DNA of 64,000 nt, from the NCBI GenBank assembly GCA_903901335.1, contig CAIUQR010000136.1, forward strand, positions 45,933 to 109,932, written 5' to 3'. A model generated the notes under the pieces. It saw nothing but the letters and a program-made list of their open reading frames with translations. It searched no databases and was not told where the DNA came from. Of this stretch, positions 27,616-35,201 are shown in pieces. The stretch comes from an uncultured delta proteobacterium (GTDB lineage Bacteria > Desulfobacterota > Desulfobulbia > Desulfobulbales > Desulfocapsaceae). Each line of letters opens with the position of its first letter. The first letter of the stretch is position 1. The position numbers and the translations under genes were made by a program.

Positions 27616-28946
27616 CCGGCGCGTATCCCCTCCTCCTGCAGCCACCTGAGATCCGTCAAACGGAGGCTGCGACCGTAGTCGGCGTAATCCGGGTCCGTGG
27701 CACGATACTTCTGCTCTACAAAGTCCTGAGCCTGGAGTGCATTCTTCATCCGGGTGCGGATCATGTCGCATTTGCGAAGTCCCCAGCGGGCTTCGATGGA
27801 ATCACCAGGGTCGTGTGACAGCCAGAGATAATTCTGCACAACGTAATTCAGAGTGACTGTCTGTCCAGCATCAATGGAAAGGATCATCCCCTCCATCGCC
27901 TTTTGGACGGCTTTTTCGTTAAGTCTGTGGACTTTAATGATCTTCAGGAGATGCTCGATCTCAAAGCCGATCATATCATCCCGGCCGGGAGTGCTGTGGA
28001 CCTCCCAGAGAGCTGAACCCTCGGCACAGTTACCCCGCCGACAGGAGCGATAGCCTGCCTGGACCACAGCCACCCGCTCCTCAAGATAGCGATAGATTGA
28101 GCCTATGATCAGGCGAATCTTCTTTGCCGGATCGTACGGTGCGGAGTCGATTCTCCGCGCCACTGCCTCGTCGAAGAGTTCACCCGTACGAGAGAAGCCG
28201 GGGCTATACTGCTCGGTGGAGTAAAGGGGCTGCTCCTGCCGCGGCAGATACTCCCAGCGGCCATCGGTGAATACAGGCCATCGAAAATGCACCAGACCGG
28301 TACCGGCATTGAGATCAGGCAGGCCGGAATAAAAACTGTTCTGCCGCAGTTTAGCAACCTTGGCGGGAAGTGTTGCCTCCCAGGTCTGAATGGGCGAATA
28401 CATACTGCCGTCGAGCACGATGCGACCCACTATCCCGGCATGCCCATCACCAATAAAAACCGTACCGGCCAGGACCGAGTCCGGGGCAATGCGGATGGGA
28501 TAGGTATCCGCCGGCAGCGTTTTGGTGGATGTTTCCGCAAGCAGATGCAGCAGGGCCATCCGGAATCGCTGGTCCCGGCACCAGTCCGGATTGGTCGGCA
28601 GATATGCCCAGGCCGTTGACCAGTGGCCGAAAAGGCGCCCATCGAGCGCAGTGGCTGCTGCCGGCAGATGGGCAATCCTTGCGTAGATCCAGCGGATGGC
28701 ATAGGGGACGTCGGCGCAGTCGACGGGGATGTCGTAGCGGATAAAAAAGTCTTCGGAGATCGTCTTCTCCACCCAGACGGCAAAACGCAGTTCTTCGGTA
28801 ACATCCCAGCTCCCCTCCCTCACCTGCCAGACCTGACTCGGAGAATTCTCCACCGTTTTAGCCATGAGCTCGCCCGCCCAGCAGAACAGGAGACAGGTAA
28901 GGAGGGTAAGAGAGCGACGGACAATCATACTTCCTTTCTCCGGCAT
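27498..28946 (-). CDS. Secreted protein, unrecognised
   Basis: A 482-residue exported protein. The N terminus (MPEKGSMIVRRSL followed by TLLTCLLFCWAGELMA) is a signal peptide with cleavage near ELMA. The mature part is rich in Trp, Tyr and Arg and has an RRGNCAEGSALWE motif late on; I know no domain for it. The start is uncertain: ATG 28946 overlaps the stop of a 25-codon frame in TAATG, and ATG 28928, six codons later, has its own AAAGGA site. The last 30 residues (LPQLQQLPPSNQLPPPPQKA) look unlike the rest and may result from a frameshift. Confidence 0.6.
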   Translation of the reverse strand: MPEKGSMIVRRSLTLLTCLLFCWAGELMAKTVENSPSQVWQVREGSWDVTEELRFAVWVEKTISEDFFIRYDIPVDCADVPYAIRWIYARIAHLPAAATALDGRLFGHWSTAWAYLPTNPDWCRDQRFRMALLHLLAETSTKTLPADTYPIRIAPDSVLAGTVFIGDGHAGIVGRIVLDGSMYSPIQTWEATLPAKVAKLRQNSFYSGLPDLNAGTGLVHFRWPVFTDGRWEYLPRQEQPLYSTEQYSPGFSRTGELFDEAVARRIDSAPYDPAKKIRLIIGSIYRYLEERVAVVQAGYRSCRRGNCAEGSALWEVHSTPGRDDMIGFEIEHLLKIIKVHRLNEKAVQKAMEGMILSIDAGQTVTLNYVVQNYLWLSHDPGDSIEARWGLRKCDMIRTRMKNALQAQDFVEQKYRATDPDYADYGRSLRLTDLRWLQEEGIRAGCDNLLSLPQLQQLPPSNQLPPPPQKAPLWPTLRVIRAK

Positions 28947-29023
28947 TAAGGTCGCCAGCAAACAGATACCGGACAGGAAAAAAGCACACACAAACAGAGC
29001 CCTAAGAACGTCCACTTCGACAT
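28946..29023 (-). CDS. 25-residue leader or micropeptide
   Basis: ATG 29023 is preceded by GGGAGGG at six bases, the strongest ribosome binding site in the neighbourhood. The product MSKWTFLGLCLCVLFSCPVS plus VCWRP is hydrophobic and Cys-rich, like an isolated signal or lipoprotein leader. Its TAA overlaps the ATG of the secreted protein (TAATG), suggesting coupled translation. Confidence 0.4.
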   Translation of the reverse strand: MSKWTFLGLCLCVLFSCPVSVCWRP

Positions 29024-29118
29024 AAAATACCCTCCCGGTTTCAGAATCGATTGCAGCTCCAAAATTTCATTTTGTGTGGTTCCGTTTACAGTAAGCGGCT
29101 GTAACAATAAACTTTTTT

Positions 29119-29745
29119 CTAAAAACCGGCATCTTCCAGCCGTCTGCTTGAACCTATTGATAATCGTATAAAGGCTACACATTCCCTGGCATGAGTGACC
29201 GAAATGAGATGGCCGCCATCCAGCAACAGATCAACCTTTTCAGGGGGAGGAATAACCAGATCACCGCGCCCATGAATACGGAACAGTGGAATCCTGCTCT
29301 CGCCAAGCCCTTCCCAGTCAAAAATGGCCTCGCACATGGATCGTACGGATGCCGCTTCTATCCCTGCAAACATCTGTGCCATGTCACTTGGAATTTTCCC
29401 GGCTGAAATTTTAATCCAGTCAATCGGGGCATATTGCGCCAATGGATGTAAAAATGAAAGAAATCTGCTGATCTCTTCTTTTTTTACAGCACTGCCGACG
29501 AGATACAACTGCTTCAATTTGACCTGTTTTGAAATTTCGCAGGCGACCATACCACCCAAAGATGCTCCGACGACAACATCGCCATCATGAATCCCGCAGG
29601 TGCCGATCATGGATCGGGCTGCCTGCGCCAGACTCTTTTCTCCGGCATAGTGTCCCCAGTCATGGGCTTGGAATTCCGGCAGTGCCGACCACTCAGCTGG
29701 AAACATCCGATGATTAGCACCCAGACCGGGTAAGGCGTGTATCAT
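29119..29745 (-). CDS. Alpha/beta hydrolase
   Basis: A 208-residue alpha/beta-hydrolase: oxyanion region HALPGLGANHRMF at the start, nucleophile elbow VVGASLGGMVA (Ser about 62), FRIHGRGDLVIPPPE with the acid Asp, and GGHLISVTHA with the catalytic His near the C terminus. The family covers esterases and lipases; the substrate is unknown. Its ATG overlaps the stop of the MoaE-like gene (ATGA), so the two are coupled and perhaps work together. Confidence 0.8.
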   Translation of the reverse strand: MIHALPGLGANHRMFPAEWSALPEFQAHDWGHYAGEKSLAQAARSMIGTCGIHDGDVVVGASLGGMVACEISKQVKLKQLYLVGSAVKKEEISRFLSFLHPLAQYAPIDWIKISAGKIPSDMAQMFAGIEAASVRSMCEAIFDWEGLGESRIPLFRIHGRGDLVIPPPEKVDLLLDGGHLISVTHARECVAFIRLSIGSSRRLEDAGF

Positions 29746-30149
29746 AGGTATCGTCTTTCGGAAGCCGGCCAGAGAGAAGAGGTCAAACCTGCCTTCCCAG
29801 CCTCCACCTCCTCCTCACGCACAATCTCATTTTTAATGATTGTGAGCAATTCCTGGAATACCGGCAGGATATCTGTTCGAAAACGTCCCGCCACACAGAC
29901 ATTCATGATGTCATCACCAATCTGAAGCTCCCCCTGGTTGATCCATACCTTGATTTCGGCGATCCCCGCTTCCGCCTTGTATTTCTCCATAACATCCTGA
30001 AGCATATCTTTATCATAAGAGAGTTTCATCGCCTTGACCGGCTTCCCGTCTTTCGCCGTGGCCCGTACTATGCCGTTATGAACAAGAATCATGCCCAGCA
30101 CATCGGGATTACAATTCTTTTTAATTTCCTTTATCCAGGCTTCAATCAT
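29742..30149 (-). CDS. MoaE-like molybdopterin synthase catalytic subunit homologue
   Basis: A 135-residue protein resembling MoaE: VLGMILVHNGIVRATAKDGK, then VKAMKLSYDKDML, IKVWINQGELQIGDDIMNVC and RTDILPVFQELLTIIK match the order of the MoaE fold. The conserved MoaE end with a catalytic Lys (PIWKKE in canonical members) is not seen, so it may not be the true molybdopterin synthase; divergent relatives are common in sulfate reducers. The GGAG ribosome binding site before ATG 30149 is good. It is coupled to the hydrolase. Confidence 0.6.
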   Translation of the reverse strand: MIEAWIKEIKKNCNPDVLGMILVHNGIVRATAKDGKPVKAMKLSYDKDMLQDVMEKYKAEAGIAEIKVWINQGELQIGDDIMNVCVAGRFRTDILPVFQELLTIIKNEIVREEEVEAGKAGLTSSLWPASERRYL

Positions 30150-30265
30150 TAGGTCACTCCGGAAAGTATTTTATGGCGCCAGGGGTTGTTAATTTTAGTC
30201 AACATATCAAAATATTCACTCTCTACCCACTCTTTGATGTCAATATTGGAACATACCCACTTCAT

Positions 30266-31378
30266 CTACTCGCCCCAATCGGTAATCATGATCCCCGCGC
30301 TGATACGATTCGAGCTTGAGTTATAATCGAGCAGGCTTTCTCCATATCCATTGAAGTACTGGATATAAAAACTTAATTTATCACTGCACAGCGACATGGG
30401 CACGCTCCAGTCGAGTTGCAAAGCACCCTTGTTGTCTGTTCGAAGGTTGTTGCGCAGCATCATGCCGAATCGGTAATTTTTCCAATAATACACACCCCGG
30501 ATTTCCCCATGTCCCATGTATTTCTCGATATCGGGATTGTCGTCGTCCTGGGCGTTTTCCGGCAATCTATACCAGGCCCTCACAAATACGTTGAATTCAT
30601 GCCTGTCTTCTCCCGGCTCTTTGTCAAAAACCTTTTCAAACCCGAACTCGGTAAACAGGCGGTTCCAACTCCGGGAAAGCGGCCTGGATCGACCGTTTGA
30701 TTGATGAACGAAGCCCGCATTGATAATGCGTAAGTTCAACAGATCGAGGTCGAGGAAGTTGTATTTCGTGCGATAGGTAAAGAACCCCTCCGGTGCGTAA
30801 TTGGTATCGCGAAAAGGGGCGGAAAACGCTGAATTATACACCTGCCAGAAGGAAAGCTGCGTATACCCCAGCCATAAATCGAGTTTATCCCCGAGGAATT
30901 TATCCGGCAACGGTCTGAGTTTGCCGCTTAATTGAAATACTGCTTCTGTATTCTGGGCTTTTGCTATCGGGTCGGCATCCAGCATCGTGTCTCTGTTCGG
31001 GGTGGTGTTGTAAGCGGCAAATAAAAAATAGTTCGGATTATGCCATCTGATCAGAGGAGCATTTTTGCGGCTTTCTTCGTCAAGATCCCAAAATTTTTCC
31101 ATCATGGAAATTTGATGAGCGGGTGCGTTCTTTTCCTCCGATACGGTATCAGTGTGGACGTCAGCAGGTACAGCTTCAATGCGTTTTGAGAGTTTATCGT
31201 AACATTCCAGTCTCTTGTCATTATCATCCTCAGCTGCGCACTTTCCCATCCCCTCTGTCATATCGGCAAGGGTGTCCTGAGAAAAAACAAGCACTGCATG
31301 GAAGGCGAAAAGACTGACACATAAAACTATGCTTAATTGCCTTCCTGCATACCCGAATCTGCCGCCGGTGTTTTTCAT
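30266..31378 (-). CDS. pldA: Outer-membrane phospholipase A (OMPLA)
   Basis: A 370-residue precursor with a signal peptide and a 60-residue spacer containing a CAAEDDNDKRLECYDKL motif, then the OMPLA beta-barrel. The catalytic His-Ser dyad is visible in VHQSNGRSRPLSRSWNR (His and Ser of HQSNG), and the third catalytic Asn is expected in the same stretch. The barrel continues with FVRAWYRLP, the GMMLRNNLRTDNKGALQLDW strands and a terminal YFNGYGESLLDYN. OMPLA hydrolyses mislocated phospholipids at the outer membrane. GGAGG shortly before ATG 31378 decides the start over the ATG at 31453. Confidence 0.9.
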   Translation of the reverse strand: MKNTGGRFGYAGRQLSIVLCVSLFAFHAVLVFSQDTLADMTEGMGKCAAEDDNDKRLECYDKLSKRIEAVPADVHTDTVSEEKNAPAHQISMMEKFWDLDEESRKNAPLIRWHNPNYFLFAAYNTTPNRDTMLDADPIAKAQNTEAVFQLSGKLRPLPDKFLGDKLDLWLGYTQLSFWQVYNSAFSAPFRDTNYAPEGFFTYRTKYNFLDLDLLNLRIINAGFVHQSNGRSRPLSRSWNRLFTEFGFEKVFDKEPGEDRHEFNVFVRAWYRLPENAQDDDNPDIEKYMGHGEIRGVYYWKNYRFGMMLRNNLRTDNKGALQLDWSVPMSLCSDKLSFYIQYFNGYGESLLDYNSSSNRISAGIMITDWGE

Positions 31379-31420
31379 AGCAGCCTCCGTTTTAACTGCA
31401 TTATTCGTATTTGCAGCTCT

Positions 31421-31467
31421 TGGTGGCGTAAGTCGCCGGGAGTTGCACATCACCAGTTTATCTGGTG
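31421..31467 (-). other. Hairpins in the pldA leader
   Basis: On the minus strand two small hairpins (CACCAG-N5-CTGGTG at 31451-31467 and GGCG-N6-CGCC at 31424-31437) lie between about 45 and 90 bases before the pldA start. They have no known riboswitch consensus and may just be leader structure. Confidence 0.3.
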
Positions 31468-31561
31468 CCTTTATATGTTCAAAGAGTCGAAAACAGACCT
31501 GCCCCTCTACACAGTCGGAGATAGGCGTAGACTCCGGGAGGCCGGATGAAAACCCAATTTT

Positions 31562-32362
31562 TCAAAGCGGCCTTGAGAGGGATAATGCCTGCGCCAGTTT
31601 CGGCAGGGTCCGAACGACATCACCCTGGAAAAAGAAATCCGTAATGGGGCCGATCCCGGAAAAACTGCCGCTGCCCAGCGTCTGCTCCTGATTGAACTCA
31701 AAGATTGTTCCACCATTCTGCTTTACCGTATGCGGCAGCCCTGCTGCAGGAAAAACCTGAGCAGAGGTGCCGATGACAAGCAGCAGATCGCAATCAAGGA
31801 TAAAAGACTCGATTGCCTCCAGGTTCCTCACCGTCTCGCCAAACAGGACGACATTGGGTTTCAACGGGAAATCGCATTGCAGACAGCGCGGCACGCCACT
31901 GCCCTGATAATGCTCCTGCTGAACCTTCTCCAACATACCGCATTGCAGACACTGAAGATGTTGATGATCGCCATGGATCTCAAATACTGTCCGGCTCCCC
32001 GCCTTCTGATGCAGATTGTCGACATTCTGGGTGATGATGCCGCTGAGTTGTTCCTGCTCCTCAAGATCTGCCAGGGTTTCATGGGCCGCATTGGCTGTCT
32101 TTCCCTGCAAGGTCGCGCCAAGTGCCCGATACAGTTCCCAGGCCTTGGCAGGATGAGTATAAAACACCTCCAGTGTCGCATACTCCTCCGGTGAAAAAAC
32201 CGACCACAGCCCACCGGGACTTCTGAAATCGGGAATGCCGCTTCCCACGGAAATACCTGCTCCCGTCAAGGCAACTGCTTTGCGCGCATCTCTAAAGGTG
32301 CTCACTGCCCGATCCAGATGCTTAGCGCTGCTTTCAGTATTGTTCTCTGATATTACAAACAT
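31562..32362 (-). CDS. cobB: Sir2 family NAD-dependent protein deacylase
   Basis: A 266-residue sirtuin. It shows the NAD-binding ALTGAGISVGSGIPDFRSPGG start (split here as GAGISVGSGIPDFRSPGG, about 35-52), TQNVDNLHQKAG (about 114-125) and the catalytic His in FEIHGDHQHLQC. A Cys4 zinc module is formed by CLQCGM and CLQCDFP. The C-terminal GTSAQVFPAAGLP and EFNQEQT bind the nicotinamide-ribose end. It removes acyl groups from lysine with NAD+. The ribosome binding site is weak (AAGAAAG). A remnant of a ModA-like gene sits directly upstream. Confidence 0.93.
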   Translation of the reverse strand: MFVISENNTESSAKHLDRAVSTFRDARKAVALTGAGISVGSGIPDFRSPGGLWSVFSPEEYATLEVFYTHPAKAWELYRALGATLQGKTANAAHETLADLEEQEQLSGIITQNVDNLHQKAGSRTVFEIHGDHQHLQCLQCGMLEKVQQEHYQGSGVPRCLQCDFPLKPNVVLFGETVRNLEAIESFILDCDLLLVIGTSAQVFPAAGLPHTVKQNGGTIFEFNQEQTLGSGSFSGIGPITDFFFQGDVVRTLPKLAQALSLSRPL

Positions 32363-32379
32363 TTTTCTTTCTTACCTGC

Positions 32380-32629
32380 TTACTGGATATCCGCCGAAGC
32401 GAAAATATCGGGCGTTTCACCCTCTTCTATAGCCTTTCTCAAGAGGCCGCTGGGCCGAATATGGTGGTAACTTTTTCGCAGAGGTTTTTTCATAGGAGGC
32501 AACCACATCGCCGCGAGCAGCCTTCAGGCTTCCTGCAACATAGAGTTTTAAGGACACGGCCGATACGGCCAAAGGGCCGGACAGGACAAAAAGAGCAATA
32601 AGGACCGCGCAGTTTCGATAGATTTTCAC
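32380..32629 (-). pseudogene. ModA-like molybdate-binding protein remnant
   Basis: The start MKIYRNCAVLIALFVLSGPL (signal peptide) with LKLYVAGSLKAARGDVVASYEKTS is the N terminus of a ModA/WtpA-type periplasmic oxyanion-binding protein. The first frame then leaves the family pattern. Restoring two single bases (in an A run near AAAAAGTT and at GGCCCAGC) recovers a fluent sequence (KKVTTIFGPSGLLRKAIEEG then ETPDIFASADIQ), which ends at a TAA at 32382-32380. At least two frameshifts and a loss of about 170 C-terminal residues make it non-functional. It would have carried molybdate or tungstate to an ABC importer not seen here. Confidence 0.75.
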
Positions 32630-32717
32630 GACAATCTCCTTTTGCTTTTGACATAACCTTTAGTTGAACGGCAAACTTCAGCGAGTCCGTTCGAACAGAT
32701 GGCTGGTTGGCAAAATT

Positions 32718-33290
32718 TTATTTGTTTTTATTCTTCGATCTTCTAATTACTGTGGATTTACTCTCTTTCTTCCCTTTTGAGATCAACGTATTGACAATGT
32801 TTTTGAGTGTTATAATAGCTTCATTCTTATTGAGGTCTGTTTCATTTATTTTGTATGCGTCTTGTTGCTCGCTCGGCATTTTTATTAATGGATTAGATAT
32901 CATATCCTTCAGAATATACCCTTTTAAATCCGTTCCATTTTCATTGCCTACCAAGAGTATAAAAAAGCAGGATATTCTTAGATTTGCTTCGATACTTTTG
33001 AAATCATTTAATACATTCTTTGTTACTCCCCAAAAACCTGGCGGATCAGATCTTACATGAACATTTACAAAACCAGTCCCTTTTATGAAGAATATTTCTC
33101 GACCTAAGCGGGACCATCTTATGAATATGTTTTTAAAAGAACTCTCATCAAATCTTTGAGCTAGAGTTGACATATCTTCAACCCCAGTGCCCTGAACAGC
33201 AATTTCATCTAAGAATTGTTCTCTGAAGTATTCTTCCTTCTCTGATCTTCCCATTTTGTATGCCAATAAGTAATTATAAAGTTTCTCCAT
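32718..33290 (-). CDS. AT-rich orphan hypothetical protein
   Basis: A 190-residue protein with a very basic C terminus (KGKKESKSTVIRRSKNKNK), many Lys/Ile/Phe/Asn codons and AT-rich use unlike its neighbours. The middle holds FVNVHVRSDPPGFWGVTKNV, followed by a hydrophobic strand ISCFFILLVGN. I cannot assign a domain; a nuclease or DNA-binding role would be speculation. No partner gene is adjacent. Composition suggests recent transfer. Confidence 0.5.
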   Translation of the reverse strand: MEKLYNYLLAYKMGRSEKEEYFREQFLDEIAVQGTGVEDMSTLAQRFDESSFKNIFIRWSRLGREIFFIKGTGFVNVHVRSDPPGFWGVTKNVLNDFKSIEANLRISCFFILLVGNENGTDLKGYILKDMISNPLIKMPSEQQDAYKINETDLNKNEAIITLKNIVNTLISKGKKESKSTVIRRSKNKNK

Positions 33291-33613
33291 AATTCCAGAA
33301 CATAACGAATGAACTCGTTCCTTTTCGACTAAAACTACTCTTCCCTTAGTGAGGTTGTCAACGATAATACTGTATCAACCTCAAGCGACAGGGCTTACAT
33401 CCATATAAATCTCTTATGTTTTTTTAAACCTGTTCGATCCTTCTTTCTTGTACCATGAAATACATGATTGTTTTTCGGAAGCTGGATATCTCCGGACACC
33501 AGGTACTTTCTCCCCACTTTTTTCTTTTCCTCTTGGCTTCATTGATTCATTATGTTTTATATCACAGACTAATACCTATGTTTATTTAAATATTACCGAA
33601 AGAGACATTTTCG
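33291..33613. other. AT-rich intergenic stretch, no gene
   Basis: Between the divergent AT-rich orphan and the MOSC gene there are about 320 bases with no supported gene. It probably contains promoters in both directions; no single strong -35/-10 pair stands out. Confidence 0.4.
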
Positions 33614-34369
33614 ATGAAAATACACGCAATTTCAATCAGCCCGCGCAAGGGCATGCGGAAGACCAATGTGGATTCAGCAAGTCTTCTTGAAAACTTCGGC
33701 CTGGAAAACGATGCCCATGCCGGCAAGTGGCACCGGCAGGTCAGCCTGCTGGCCCAGGAGAGCATCGATACAATGCGGGATAAGGGGCTCGATGTAGTGG
33801 CCGGCAATTTTGCCGAGAATATCACGACAATCGGCATCGATCTGCTCAGCCTGCCGGTCGGCACCCATCTGGAGGTCGGCGCAACCGAGCTGGTCATTTC
33901 CCAAATCGGCAAGGTCTGCCATCATAAATGCGCGATCTTCCACCAGGCAGGAGACTGTGTGATGCCGCGGGAGGGGATCTTCGGGGTCATCCTTCGCGGC
34001 GGCAAGATTGCCGTTGGCGATCCGATCCGGATTACCGGCGGGCATTCGCCGTCGGCCGGGATCATCGGCACCGCCGCGGTCGAAGAGGAGTTCGGAGAGG
34101 CGCTGAAGGAAAAGCTGATGTCCCTCTGGTCCCCGGCCTTTATCCGCTTTGACCGGTTGAACGACAAGGAGGACAACCTGCAGGAAATCCTTAAGGATAC
34201 AATCGAGCTGCAACGCATCGATCATGTTCTGATCTTCGACCCGTCCGGACGGCATCAGCCGGCCATGCTCGATCTTGGCGCCGAGGAAGCGGGCGCAGGC
34301 TGTTACCGGAAGGAAAAGACGACCATCCATTACTGCAGGATGCTGGACGAACTGGAAAGAAAATTTTAA
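33614..34369 (+). CDS. MOSC domain protein with C-terminal extension
   Basis: A 251-residue protein. Residues 1-145 form a MOSC-type beta-barrel with LENDAHAGKWHRQVSLLAQE (about 30-49), NFAENITTIGIDL and LVISQIGKVCHHKC, the last containing the conserved Cys that in relatives binds sulfur or molybdopterin. The C-terminal 100 residues (LMSLWSPAFIRFDRLND, IDHVLIFDPSGRHQPAM and a final CYRKEKTTIHYC) form an additional domain I do not recognise. The MOSC domain is linked to molybdenum-cofactor sulfur transfer. It is followed after 29 bases by a CooC-like ATPase. Confidence 0.8.
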   Translation: MKIHAISISPRKGMRKTNVDSASLLENFGLENDAHAGKWHRQVSLLAQESIDTMRDKGLDVVAGNFAENITTIGIDLLSLPVGTHLEVGATELVISQIGKVCHHKCAIFHQAGDCVMPREGIFGVILRGGKIAVGDPIRITGGHSPSAGIIGTAAVEEEFGEALKEKLMSLWSPAFIRFDRLNDKEDNLQEILKDTIELQRIDHVLIFDPSGRHQPAMLDLGAEEAGAGCYRKEKTTIHYCRMLDELERKF

Positions 34370-34398
34370 GGCCCTTATCGAATTCGGACAAGAAGACA

Positions 34399-35184
34399 AT
34401 GAAAATAATGATCTGCGGCAAAGGCGGCAGCGGCAAGAGTACGATCACGACGCTGCTGGCCAGGGCCTTGAACACGAGCGGCAAAACCGTCCTGGTTGTG
34501 GACACGGACGAATCCAACCTCTGCCTGAATCGACTCCTCGGCGCCCAACTGCCCGAGGTGCTGATGGAAAATATGGGCGGCCGCAAGGGGGCCAAGGAAA
34601 AGCTGCACCCCTCCTTTCCCCATAAGCCGGAAGACGCCTTCTTTAAAGATCCCCTGACGCTTGCCGACCTGCCGCCCGTTTGCCTTGCGGATGCGGACGG
34701 CATCAGACTGCTGGTGGTCGGCAAGATCAAAGAATTCGGCGAAGGCTGCGCCTGCATGATCGGCAGCATCTCCAAGGCCGTGCTCTCCCGGCTGCGGGAG
34801 GGGGCGGACGAGGTGGTCCTGATCGATGCCGAGGCGGGACTGGAACACTTCGGCAGGCGCGTCGATGCCGGTTGCGACCTGATCCTGACCGTGGTCGACC
34901 CGAGCTTCGAGTCAATCCTGATGGCCGACAGGACCCGGCAGCTTGCCGAAGCGGCTGGGGTTCAGGCCTTCTTTATCCTGAACAAGGTCGATGATGCGGT
35001 GCGCGAAGCCATGGAGGAGCGGCTCGATCCGGAAAAGGTCATTGCCTGCATACCACGCGACGAAACGCTCTTTCTGCAGAGCCTGCGCGGCGAGGCCCTG
35101 ACTATGGAGATCAAGGAAATTAAAGCCGTCTGCCAGTTTATCACGGGGTATAAAAAGCCGATATCCCTGCAGGTGAGATTGTAG
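34399..35184 (+). CDS. CooC-like Ni/metal-insertion ATPase
   Basis: A 261-residue P-loop ATPase of the MinD/NifH class, nearest to CooC. It starts MKIMICGKGGSGKSTITTLL with a deviant Walker A (KGGSGKS, about 8-14), then VLVVDTDESN and, in the middle, the CooC-like EGCACMIGSI with two Cys (about 116-118) that in CooC bind nickel in a dimer. LIDAEAGLEHFGRRVDAGCD and TVVDPSFESI follow. CooC-type proteins load nickel into CO dehydrogenase or related enzymes; no such enzyme gene is in the window. It is paired with the MOSC gene and converges on the SulP gene with 17 bases between. Confidence 0.85.
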   Translation: MKIMICGKGGSGKSTITTLLARALNTSGKTVLVVDTDESNLCLNRLLGAQLPEVLMENMGGRKGAKEKLHPSFPHKPEDAFFKDPLTLADLPPVCLADADGIRLLVVGKIKEFGEGCACMIGSISKAVLSRLREGADEVVLIDAEAGLEHFGRRVDAGCDLILTVVDPSFESILMADRTRQLAEAAGVQAFFILNKVDDAVREAMEERLDPEKVIACIPRDETLFLQSLRGEALTMEIKEIKAVCQFITGYKKPISLQVRL

Positions 35185-35201
35185 GCAAATCGAAGCCCCG
35201 A

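Noticed and set aside
33674..34399. A 241-codon open frame on the minus strand opposite the MOSC gene
   Set aside because: Opposite-strand shadow of the MOSC gene, with no recognisable domain.
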